Assembly: GCA_003504855.1 (NCBI GenBank)
Contig: DNZD01000303.1
Location: 1-6,524, forward strand
DNA length: 6,524 bases
Source of the DNA: Cytophagales bacterium
GTDB taxonomy: Bacteria > Bacteroidota > Bacteroidia > Cytophagales > Cyclobacteriaceae
Reading direction: 5' to 3'
Shown here: positions 1 to 4,934 of the stretch, in pieces
How positions within the stretch are numbered: position 1 is the first letter of the stretch
How the letters are laid out: each line of letters begins with the position of its first letter
The notes under the pieces: generated by a model
What the model was told of the DNA's origin: nothing
The model's database searches: none
The model's input: the letters and a program-made list of their open reading frames with translations, nothing else
Made by a program: the position numbers and the translations under genes

Positions 1-166
1 GCGAAAAGGCATTTCCCGCAGATGAACGCAGAGAAAAATACTAACGCGGATGAACGCAGAAAAAACCTGAACAGAAAAAACAGATCACGCAGATGCACCT
101 GCGGTGCGAATACACTTACGGCTATCCCGTGCACCCATGCCGGTGAAGTACACCAGCACATACTAA
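1..166. other. Non-coding stretch with repeats and small hairpins
   Basis: No credible gene lies here. The first 100 bases carry degenerate copies of a short repeat (described separately). The rest holds two small potential hairpins: a perfect 5-bp stem GCACC/GGTGC with a TGC loop at 95-107, and an imperfect stem TGC-c-GGTG / CACC-a-GCA around a 5-nt loop at 138-158, just downstream of the dsrE-like stop. Neither is directly followed by a T-run in the direction of the minus-strand operon, so a Rho-independent terminator is not supported. The stretch may belong to a dispersed repeat family, which cannot be judged from one copy. Confidence 0.5.
17..104. repeat. Degenerate ACGCAGATGAACGCAGA-type short repeats
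   Basis: Two clear copies of CGC(A/G)GATGAACGCAGA followed by an A-rich tail start at 17 and 45, giving a 28-bp period. A third, more diverged copy (CGCAGATGCACCTGCGG) starts at 88. Partial echoes of CAGA plus an A-run fall between them, for example at 73-84. Short intergenic repeats of this kind, alternating 'ACGCAGAT' and 'GAACGCAGA', occur between genes in several environmental bacterial groups; that is recalled, not searched. The spacers are not constant enough, nor the copies numerous enough, for a CRISPR array. Confidence 0.55.
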
Positions 167-697
167 TCAAAACTTAAGCATCGCATACCCCTTCAACTGA
201 TAGGTGGTAAGAACTGTCAGCATGGACACTGCAGGAACCACCTCGGGCACCAGCCGATTGCGGTCAATCTTCCGAGCCATCAACGACTGACTGCAAATGA
301 ATAAACTAACACCCGCCTCCTTCAACTCCTGCAATACCTTTAGATTAGGGTTATCCTTCTTGAATTTTTCCCGGTAGGATTCATTGTTCATCACCGAATA
401 AGCAGCACCTCCGTGAATGGCTACCACGATATGTGTATTGCTGCGGGGAACGCCGGCACTGGCATGGAGGTTTACCAGGCGCGCCACATTGTTCAAAGCC
501 CAGTTGATGGTGTCCGGCCGATCACCTTCCCGCTCGGCTTCAATCACAATATTATAAACCATGGAAGGGTCCGGACGCTCAACAGCAAAGGGCACATCCC
601 AAACGGTGCCTGCCGACTTGATCACCGGATTGATCCGGGTTTGCGCCTGGGAAGGTAATCCAAGCACGACCAGCAGAATTGTCAGATAACGATTCAT
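167..697 (-). CDS. Exported DsrE-family protein
   Basis: The product is 176 aa from the ATG at 695-697. Residues 1-20 form a typical signal peptide: short N-terminus with Arg, hydrophobic TILLVVLGL, then SQAQ as the likely cleavage region. The mature part fits the DsrE/DsrF-like fold: a hydrophobic strand ending in HGGAAY, a helix reading LKVLQELKEAGVSLFIC, then SQSL, VVPAVSMLTVLTTYQLKGYA and a C-terminal strand. The Cys in FICSQSL (residue 135) is at the position of the sulfur-carrying cysteine of DsrE/TusD-type proteins. Known DsrE and TusD relay sulfur in the cytoplasm, so a secreted version must do something related but different. It is the last gene of the moaA operon. An in-frame GTG at 719-721 would overlap the tauE-like stop by 4 nt (GTGA) and add 8 residues. 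I prefer the ATG because it gives the cleaner signal peptide, but the GTG is possible. The substrate is unknown. Confidence 0.82.
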   Translation of the reverse strand: MNRYLTILLVVLGLPSQAQTRINPVIKSAGTVWDVPFAVERPDPSMVYNIVIEAEREGDRPDTINWALNNVARLVNLHASAGVPRSNTHIVVAIHGGAAYSVMNNESYREKFKKDNPNLKVLQELKEAGVSLFICSQSLMARKIDRNRLVPEVVPAVSMLTVLTTYQLKGYAMLKF

Positions 698-717
698 AGC
701 GTTGTAGTTTACAATTT

Positions 718-1470
718 TCACAAATGATCTTTTAGTATGTTCAAGCCTGCAATCAAAATCAATACTGCGGTTATGCGCTTGATATAGATCGGATTAAACG
801 TCTTCACACCCAATTGTGAGCCGATCTGGCCTCCCAGAAATACAGCCATCAATAAGGGCACCAGAAATCCGGGATCAAAATCCGGAATACCCCTGCGGAA
901 TTGTCCGGCCAGGCCGCCAATAGAGTTCACAAAAATGAACAGGCTGGCAAGTGCCGATATGCGACGTGCCTCTGACCAACGCAGGAAGTGAAGAATGGGT
1001 GAAAGAAATATTCCACCGCCAATCCCTACAAGTCCGGAGAGCAATCCAACTGCACCACCGATCAAACCCTTTACCACCGGCGATGCCTGACGGGCGGAAT
1101 CTGCCTGATTAACTTCAGGTTGAAACCAAAGCAGAAAGGGAACTACGACCAGGGTAAATCCCAACAGAATGAAGAACGTTTGCTCTTGAATCGGCCACTT
1201 TCCGCCGATGTAAGCCATGGGCACACTACCCAACAAATAGGGCCATGCATCGCGCATGGACAGCTTTCCCTCACGGTAAAACACAATTAACCCGCCAGTC
1301 ACTACGATCAGATTGCAAAACAATGCGGTTGACCGGATCACTGGAAACGCTAGCCCAACCACCGGCAACGCCAATACAGCGAGGTAACTGGACCCACCAC
1401 CAAACCCAACCGAGGAATACACCAGGGCAATGATGAAAAAAGCCGCAATGACCAGCCAGGCAACTGACAT
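718..1470 (-). CDS. TauE/SafE-family sulfite exporter-like membrane protein
   Basis: This 250-aa inner-membrane protein has about eight hydrophobic segments, roughly at residues 4-24, 28-40, 43-65, 77-90, 96-116, 134-160, 170-190, 202-220 and 230-247 (boundaries by eye). The family's internal duplication shows as two glycine motifs, VGFGGGS at 21-27 and LVGIGGGIFLSP at 147-158, each at the start of one half. A hydrophilic linker rich in Gln, Ala and Ser (about 117-133) separates the halves. Members have been linked to export of sulfite, sulfoacetate or related organosulfur anions (TauE, SafE), but many are uncharacterised and specificity cannot be read from sequence. The ATG overlaps the upstream stop by one base (TAATG), which indicates translational coupling. 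Lying between a molybdopterin-fold protein and a DsrE-like protein makes a sulfur oxyanion the likely substrate, by inference. Confidence 0.9.
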   Translation of the reverse strand: MSVAWLVIAAFFIIALVYSSVGFGGGSSYLAVLALPVVGLAFPVIRSTALFCNLIVVTGGLIVFYREGKLSMRDAWPYLLGSVPMAYIGGKWPIQEQTFFILLGFTLVVVPFLLWFQPEVNQADSARQASPVVKGLIGGAVGLLSGLVGIGGGIFLSPILHFLRWSEARRISALASLFIFVNSIGGLAGQFRRGIPDFDPGFLVPLLMAVFLGGQIGSQLGVKTFNPIYIKRITAVLILIAGLNILKDHL

Positions 1471-1982
1471 TAGCGAATGCGTCTGATTTCAATTGACGCC
1501 AGGGCCTTCACATGCCTCCTGCCCGTTTTTTGATCAGCCGTAGAAAGCATCATCACGGAATCATCCAGCGCACTTGCAGGCTGACCATCCCTTTCGGTAA
1601 TGACAAATACACCATCACCCACCGCTGTATTGAAGAGCTCATTCCAGGAATACACCACCGTATATCCATCGTTGGCCTTGCATACAAAATAGAAAGTACT
1701 CAATTCACGCGGTGTCTCATGGACAAAATCCACTTTAGCCAGGATATCCCTCAGTAATACGCCCTTCAAACCTTTGGCAACACTCTTCTTTTCACCGGCA
1801 TGGTTGGTGATTACCACATCGCCAATTACCGACTCCCGAAAATTTCTGAGGTCTGCAATCCCAATGGTAAGCGGAGCTTTTACTTCCCCCGAAATAACAA
1901 ACGAGGAAGTTGGTTTAACATCATGCTGGGCCTCAACAATAAACCCACAACCCAGCAACCAGATGAACAATAGTTTCTTCAT
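1470..1982 (-). CDS. Small exported protein with molybdopterin-dependent oxidoreductase fold
   Basis: The 170-aa product starts with a signal peptide (KKLLFIWLLGCGFIVEAQ, cleavage likely after Gln19). The mature chain resembles the compact form of the sulfite-oxidase-type 'oxidoreductase molybdopterin-binding' domain: ISGEVKAPLTIGIADLRNF at 30-48, KGLKGVLLRDIL at 70-81, CKANDGYTVVYSWNELFN at 101-118, a strand followed by RDGQPASALDD at 131-141, and a closing TGRRHVKALASIEIR at 153-167. At 170 aa it is much shorter than SuoX or YedY/MsrP. The usual Mo-ligating Cys cannot be assigned with confidence: Cys101 precedes the DGY motif, and the only other Cys is in the signal peptide. It may be a Moco enzyme, or a non-catalytic relative binding something else. 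The ATG at 1980-1982 is chosen over an upstream ATG at 2103-2105 because it has a GGAGG 5 nt upstream, begins the signal peptide, and avoids a 122-nt overlap with moaA. Confidence 0.75.
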   Translation of the reverse strand: MKKLLFIWLLGCGFIVEAQHDVKPTSSFVISGEVKAPLTIGIADLRNFRESVIGDVVITNHAGEKKSVAKGLKGVLLRDILAKVDFVHETPRELSTFYFVCKANDGYTVVYSWNELFNTAVGDGVFVITERDGQPASALDDSVMMLSTADQKTGRRHVKALASIEIRRIR

Positions 1983-1983
1983 G

Positions 1984-2979
1984 TTATCCTCCAATAGTTG
2001 ACATCGATTCTGAAACATGTTGATGGCTGCGTTTGCTCTCTGCTTCGAAACCATCCTTGGGGCGATGTGAAAAAGCCACTTTAAGTGCCTCCGCGATCTG
2101 ATCATCAGACGATCCGTTTCTCATCAGCGCCTTCAGGTTGAGAACACCATCATCATACAAACACGTCTTGAGGGTCCCTTGTGCTGTCACGCGTATCCGG
2201 TTGCAGGTGCCACAAAAAGTCCGGCTGAACGCCGCAATGATTCCTACCGTCCCCCTGTATCCGGGCACCCGATAACTCTGGGATGTGGCATAGGGCTCAT
2301 CATCTATCTTTTGTAAATCAGGAAATGCCTTGCGGATATATTCCAGAATGCGGTGATGGGTCCACACCAGCTTCGGATAATGACTGCCTTCTCCATTAAA
2401 TGGCATTTCTTCAATAAACCGAACTGACACATCCTGGTCCTGGGTAAGCGAAATGAGGGGAATAATGTCTTCAATATTCTTACCCTCCATGACCACGGCA
2501 TTTATCTTCACCGGAATACCCGATGCGAACAACATGCCCATGGTCAGGTAGGTGCGTTCAAACTCATCCCGACGGGTGATTTCATGAAAGCGCCGCCGAT
2601 CGAGTGTATCCAGGCTGAGATTAACCGAAGAAATACCCAGGGATTTGAGTTCCGGAATATGTTGTGCCGTCAAAATGCCATTGGTCGTGAGATGTAGTTG
2701 CTCAATGCCTTTTATCTTCACAATGGAGCGAATCAATTTCATGAGGTCGGTCCGAACGAAAGGTTCACCCCCGGTAAGGCGTACTTTTGAAATCCCCAGT
2801 CCTGCCAGGATGGACACCAGCCTCTCCAACTCCTCATAGGTGAGTAATTCCTGCTTCGGCAAATAAGCTATGCCCTCCGCCGGCATGCAATAAAAACAAC
2901 GGAGGTTACAACGATCGGTCACCGCCAGCCGAACGTACGAGATCGGACGTCCATGATTGTCAAAGAGGTGAGTTGTCAT
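1984..2979 (-). CDS. moaA: GTP 3',8-cyclase MoaA (radical SAM, Moco biosynthesis)
   Basis: MoaA converts GTP to 3',8-cyclo-7,8-dihydro-GTP, the first step of Moco synthesis, working with MoaC (not in this window). The 331-aa length is normal. The radical-SAM cluster motif CNLRCFYC gives Cys24, Cys28 and Cys31. SAM-binding LTGGEPFVR is at 68-76. The second, GTP-binding 4Fe-4S cluster motif is FCGTC...C, with Cys256, Cys259 and Cys273. The C-terminus SMSTIGG keeps the double glycine that in studied MoaA enters the active site and is needed for activity. All diagnostic residues are present, so the enzyme should be active. It is the first gene of a four-gene minus-strand operon; its stop is 1 nt from the next ATG, and the GGA GGA codons for the final glycines form the next gene's ribosome binding site. 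Its own start has no evident Shine-Dalgarno sequence. The leader is too short for a Moco riboswitch. Confidence 0.97.
   Translation of the reverse strand: MTTHLFDNHGRPISYVRLAVTDRCNLRCFYCMPAEGIAYLPKQELLTYEELERLVSILAGLGISKVRLTGGEPFVRTDLMKLIRSIVKIKGIEQLHLTTNGILTAQHIPELKSLGISSVNLSLDTLDRRRFHEITRRDEFERTYLTMGMLFASGIPVKINAVVMEGKNIEDIIPLISLTQDQDVSVRFIEEMPFNGEGSHYPKLVWTHHRILEYIRKAFPDLQKIDDEPYATSQSYRVPGYRGTVGIIAAFSRTFCGTCNRIRVTAQGTLKTCLYDDGVLNLKALMRNGSSDDQIAEALKVAFSHRPKDGFEAESKRSHQHVSESMSTIGG
1988..1992 (-). promoter_or_regulatory. GGAGG ribosome binding site inside the end of moaA
   Basis: GGAGG lies 5 nt before the ATG at 1980-1982. It is made of the last two moaA codons, the Gly-Gly codons GGA GGA. 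It fixes the start of the small molybdopterin-fold gene and rules out the much longer upstream start. It is one of the few good Shine-Dalgarno sequences in this window. Confidence 0.75.
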
Positions 2980-2984
2980 AAGGG

Positions 2985-3010
2985 CTAATCAACAAAAATA
3001 ACCCTAATCA
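2985..3010. promoter_or_regulatory. Direct repeat CTAATCA x2 in the divergent promoter region
   Basis: CTAATCA occurs at 2985-2991 and again at 3004-3010, 19 bp apart start to start (about two helical turns), flanking the candidate moaA -7 box. AGGG at 2981-2984 and CCCT at 3002-3005 form a partial inverted repeat in the same place. This could be a regulator binding site shared by the two divergent operons, but AT-rich spacers often give such matches by chance. Confidence 0.25.
2993..3000 (-). promoter_or_regulatory. Candidate Bacteroidota -7 box upstream of moaA
   Basis: On the minus strand TATTTTTG matches the Bacteroidota -7 consensus TAnnTTTG exactly, 13 nt before the moaA ATG. The upstream -33 region has only a T-run (TTTTTCG, about 3017-3023) rather than a clear TTTG. 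The box sits in the short region between the divergent moaA and sufS-like operons. Assignment is by motif only. Confidence 0.35.
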
Positions 3011-3033
3011 CCTTCCCGAAAAACCTTAAATCA

Positions 3034-4266
3034 ATGAGTGGCCTGGCTTATATTTACAATCGACCCGTTGCGAAAACCGTGTTCAAGGCCACTATACCTG
3101 ATTTCCCAATCTTCGACCATCATCCTGATCTGGTATATCTGGACAGTGCCGCAACGACCCACAAGCCAAAAAAGGTCATCCGGGCAATAACTGACTTCTA
3201 CGAAACAAAATATACCTCTACCGGGCGTGGACTATATCCGCTCGCCACAGCAGGTACCCGGCAGTTTGAATCCACCCGGCAGCAGGTAGCAGCGCACTTT
3301 GGTGTTGCTGGTAATCGAATCGCATTCACCAAGAGTGCAACTGAGTCCATCAACATCATCGCTTCGGGGTTTCTTCTTCCTCGTTTGTCGCCAGGCGACG
3401 AGGTAATAGTCACTGCACAGGAACACCACGCCAATTTTATACCGTGGCAACAAGCCTGTCTGTCCCGCAAAGCCACCTTGATTGTGATACCGGTTGATGT
3501 CCAAGGTGCCTTTTCCCTGTCAGCTTTGAAACATGCCATAACCGGACGTACCCGATTAATTGCTGTCACCCACATCACCAACGTCCTCGGCACCATCAAC
3601 CCGATTGAGTCAGTCATTGAACTGGCTCATCAACATCAAATACCTGTACTGGTTGATGCTGCTCAAAGTGCTGCCTTTTGCGACAGCCGCATGCTCAAAG
3701 ACGCTGACTTTCTTGTTTGTTCCGCACACAAGATGTTTGGTCCACAGGGGCTGGGTATACTTTATGCAGCGCGGCAGCATGAGGTCACACCCCTCCTATT
3801 TGGCGGCGGAGCAATTCGACATGTGCAAGCTGATGAGACTGTGCTGCGAGACTACCCGTACAGCCTCGAGGCAGGTACTCCTGATGCAGCCGCTGTCGCG
3901 GGACTGAATGCTGCACTTGAATTTATTCATTCCCTCAACGCATCAGACGCTGTCGCCTATGTTCATCACCTTACGCTTCAGTGTTATGACAGACTCAAAG
4001 AATTGAATGGAATTCAGATCATTGGTGGGAGCCCCTCCTCATCCATGCTTGCGTTTACGCACAATCGCATACATCCCCATGACCTGGCCACAGGCCTTGC
4101 TCAGGACCAAGTTTGTGTCAGGGCGGGGCATCACTGCGCTCAACCACTCGCCGATTCTCTGGGCATTCCCGGCTCAGTTCGGGTTTCATTCTCAATCTAT
4201 AATTCAGAAAAAGATATTGACAAGTTACTGGAGTCACTCAACCGGGTTATTCGCTTTTGGTCATGA
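3034..4266 (+). CDS. SufS/CsdA-type cysteine desulfurase
   Basis: This PLP enzyme removes sulfur from L-cysteine as a protein-bound persulfide. At 410 aa it is of normal length for class-II (SufS-like) desulfurases. It shows VYLDSAATTHKP at 34-45, EHHANFIPW at 130-138 (His131 stacks on PLP in the family), VDAAQS at 207-212 (Asp208, Gln211), the PLP lysine Lys233 in SAHKMFGPQG, and RAGHHCAQP at 363-371 with catalytic Cys368. The C-terminal VRVSFSIYN is also typical. The gene overlaps the SufU-like gene by ATGA, so the two are almost certainly functional partners. The moaD gene follows, so sulfur delivery to Moco is a plausible job; Fe-S assembly is the usual one for this pair. The ATG at 3034 is given as the start, but an in-frame GTG at 3079 gives an N-terminus (FKATIPDFPIF) closer to the family. 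The first 15 residues match nothing familiar and cover a promoter-like TATATTTA. Confidence 0.93.
   Translation: MSGLAYIYNRPVAKTVFKATIPDFPIFDHHPDLVYLDSAATTHKPKKVIRAITDFYETKYTSTGRGLYPLATAGTRQFESTRQQVAAHFGVAGNRIAFTKSATESINIIASGFLLPRLSPGDEVIVTAQEHHANFIPWQQACLSRKATLIVIPVDVQGAFSLSALKHAITGRTRLIAVTHITNVLGTINPIESVIELAHQHQIPVLVDAAQSAAFCDSRMLKDADFLVCSAHKMFGPQGLGILYAARQHEVTPLLFGGGAIRHVQADETVLRDYPYSLEAGTPDAAAVAGLNAALEFIHSLNASDAVAYVHHLTLQCYDRLKELNGIQIIGGSPSSSMLAFTHNRIHPHDLATGLAQDQVCVRAGHHCAQPLADSLGIPGSVRVSFSIYNSEKDIDKLLESLNRVIRFWS
3049..3056 (+). promoter_or_regulatory. Candidate -7 box for the sufS-sufU-moaD operon
   Basis: TATATTTA matches the Bacteroidota -7 consensus TAnnTTTG in all but the last base. 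It lies inside the first codons of the sufS-like frame if the ATG at 3034 is used, but 22 nt before the alternative GTG at 3079. If it is the true promoter, the protein must start at 3079 or later. The -33 region (about 3026-3030, TTAAA) is not a good TTTG match. Confidence 0.3.
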
Positions 4267-4688
4267 ATGATAACCTCCATGCACTTTACGACGAACTGAT
4301 CCGAAAACACAGCGATCAACCCCGTCGTTTTGTCCTTCCGACATTTCCATCCGAATCCATTCAAGCCTATAATCCGGTCTGCGGCGATAAGTTTACAATC
4401 TATATCTCCAAAGAAGGAAATCCACTCCATCAACTCACGTTTCAGGGAATGGGATGTGCCATCTCCAAGGCATCCGCTTCTATGATGCTCGGTTTGATTG
4501 AGGGGAAAAGTATAACCGAAGCCCGCGCCATCGGCACGCTCTTTATCCGGTATTTGCGGGGTGAAGAAGTTACTGTCGCCGACGAACTACATGCATTCTC
4601 CGGAATCAGGAAATTTCCAGAACGGTTTGATTGCGCTGCTTTGCCGTGGTTAGCACTTGATGCCTTTTACAAAGCCCATACATCATAA
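4263..4688 (+). CDS. SufU-type zinc-dependent sulfur acceptor / scaffold-like protein
   Basis: The 141-aa protein belongs to the SufU/IscU/NifU-N family. All ligand positions known from Bacillus subtilis SufU are present: Cys40 and Asp42 in NPVCGDKF, Cys65 in GMGCAISKASASMM, and Cys124 in RFDCAALPWLAL. The extra loop between the second and third cysteines (about 85-115, with the LRGEE segment) marks SufU rather than IscU. In Firmicutes SufU accepts persulfide sulfur from SufS through zinc-ligand exchange and passes it on. The ATG at 4263 overlaps the desulfurase stop (ATGA), and the TAA overlaps the moaD ATG by one base. An in-frame TTG at 4257 is less likely. No strong ribosome binding site is seen, so coupling to the upstream gene probably drives translation. 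A specialised role in sulfur transfer to MoaD is suggested by gene order; general Fe-S assembly remains possible. Confidence 0.92.
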   Translation: MNDNLHALYDELIRKHSDQPRRFVLPTFPSESIQAYNPVCGDKFTIYISKEGNPLHQLTFQGMGCAISKASASMMLGLIEGKSITEARAIGTLFIRYLRGEEVTVADELHAFSGIRKFPERFDCAALPWLALDAFYKAHTS

Positions 4689-4930
4689 TGAAAATCAGCC
4701 TAGTTGCCTTCGGCATTGCCAGGGAAATCATGAAATCCCGTACCCGGGTACTTGAACTCGAACCAGGGTCAAACATAGCCCAACTCAAGCAGATGCTCGT
4801 CCATCAGTTTCCAGAACTTGCGAGCCTGCGCTCATTGTCATTTGCTGTGGGTGAAGACTATCAGGAAGATAATTATGTATTGCGCGAAGGCGATGAAGTT
4901 GTGGTGATCCCGCCCGTGAGTGGTGGATGA
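4688..4930 (+). CDS. moaD: MoaD, small subunit of molybdopterin synthase
   Basis: MoaD is the ubiquitin-like sulfur carrier of molybdopterin synthase. Its C-terminal glycine is adenylated by MoeB, turned into a thiocarboxylate, and donates sulfur to precursor Z within a MoaD2-MoaE2 complex. The 80-aa length is right for the family. The sequence shows the beta-grasp pattern: an N-terminal strand KISLVAFGIAREIM, LELEPGSNIAQLKQML at 22-37, a NYVLREGDEVVVIPPVSGG ending at 62-80, and the essential Gly79-Gly80. The IPPVSGG ending is characteristic of MoaD as opposed to ThiS. The start overlaps the sufU stop (TAATG). It is the last gene of the plus-strand operon and ends only 4 nt from the stop of convergent xdhC. 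MoaE and MoeB are not in this window. Confidence 0.92.
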   Translation: MKISLVAFGIAREIMKSRTRVLELEPGSNIAQLKQMLVHQFPELASLRSLSFAVGEDYQEDNYVLREGDEVVVIPPVSGG

Positions 4931-4934
4931 TAAA

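Noticed and set aside
17..104. CRISPR array
   Set aside because: The repeats are degenerate, only two to three copies exist, and there are no unique spacers of constant size.
95..107. Hairpin GCACC-TGC-GGTGC as a Rho-independent terminator
   Set aside because: The stem is only 5 bp and no T-run follows directly on the minus strand; the next T-run is about 13 nt further on.
99..166. Short minus-strand coding-like remnant after the dsrE-like stop
   Set aside because: The frame is very short, has no start signal or family match, and the same bases are explained as well by hairpins.
1983..2105. N-terminal extension of the molybdopterin-fold protein to an ATG at 2105
   Set aside because: It would overlap moaA by 122 nt, lacks any family likeness, and bypasses the GGAGG-preceded ATG that opens a clear signal peptide.
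2980..3033. Moco riboswitch upstream of moaA
   Set aside because: Only 54 nt separate moaA from the ATG of the divergent gene, and the likely leader is much shorter than the roughly 140-nt Moco RNA motif.
3198..3617. Minus-strand open frame of 139 codons
   Set aside because: It is antisense to the conserved desulfurase and has no recognisable domain.
3560..3907. Plus-strand frame of 115 codons within the desulfurase
   Set aside because: It is an alternative frame of a gene whose main frame holds all catalytic motifs.
4257..4262. TTG start for the SufU-like gene
   Set aside because: The ATG at 4263 gives the ATGA overlap with the desulfurase stop and a normal SufU N-terminus.
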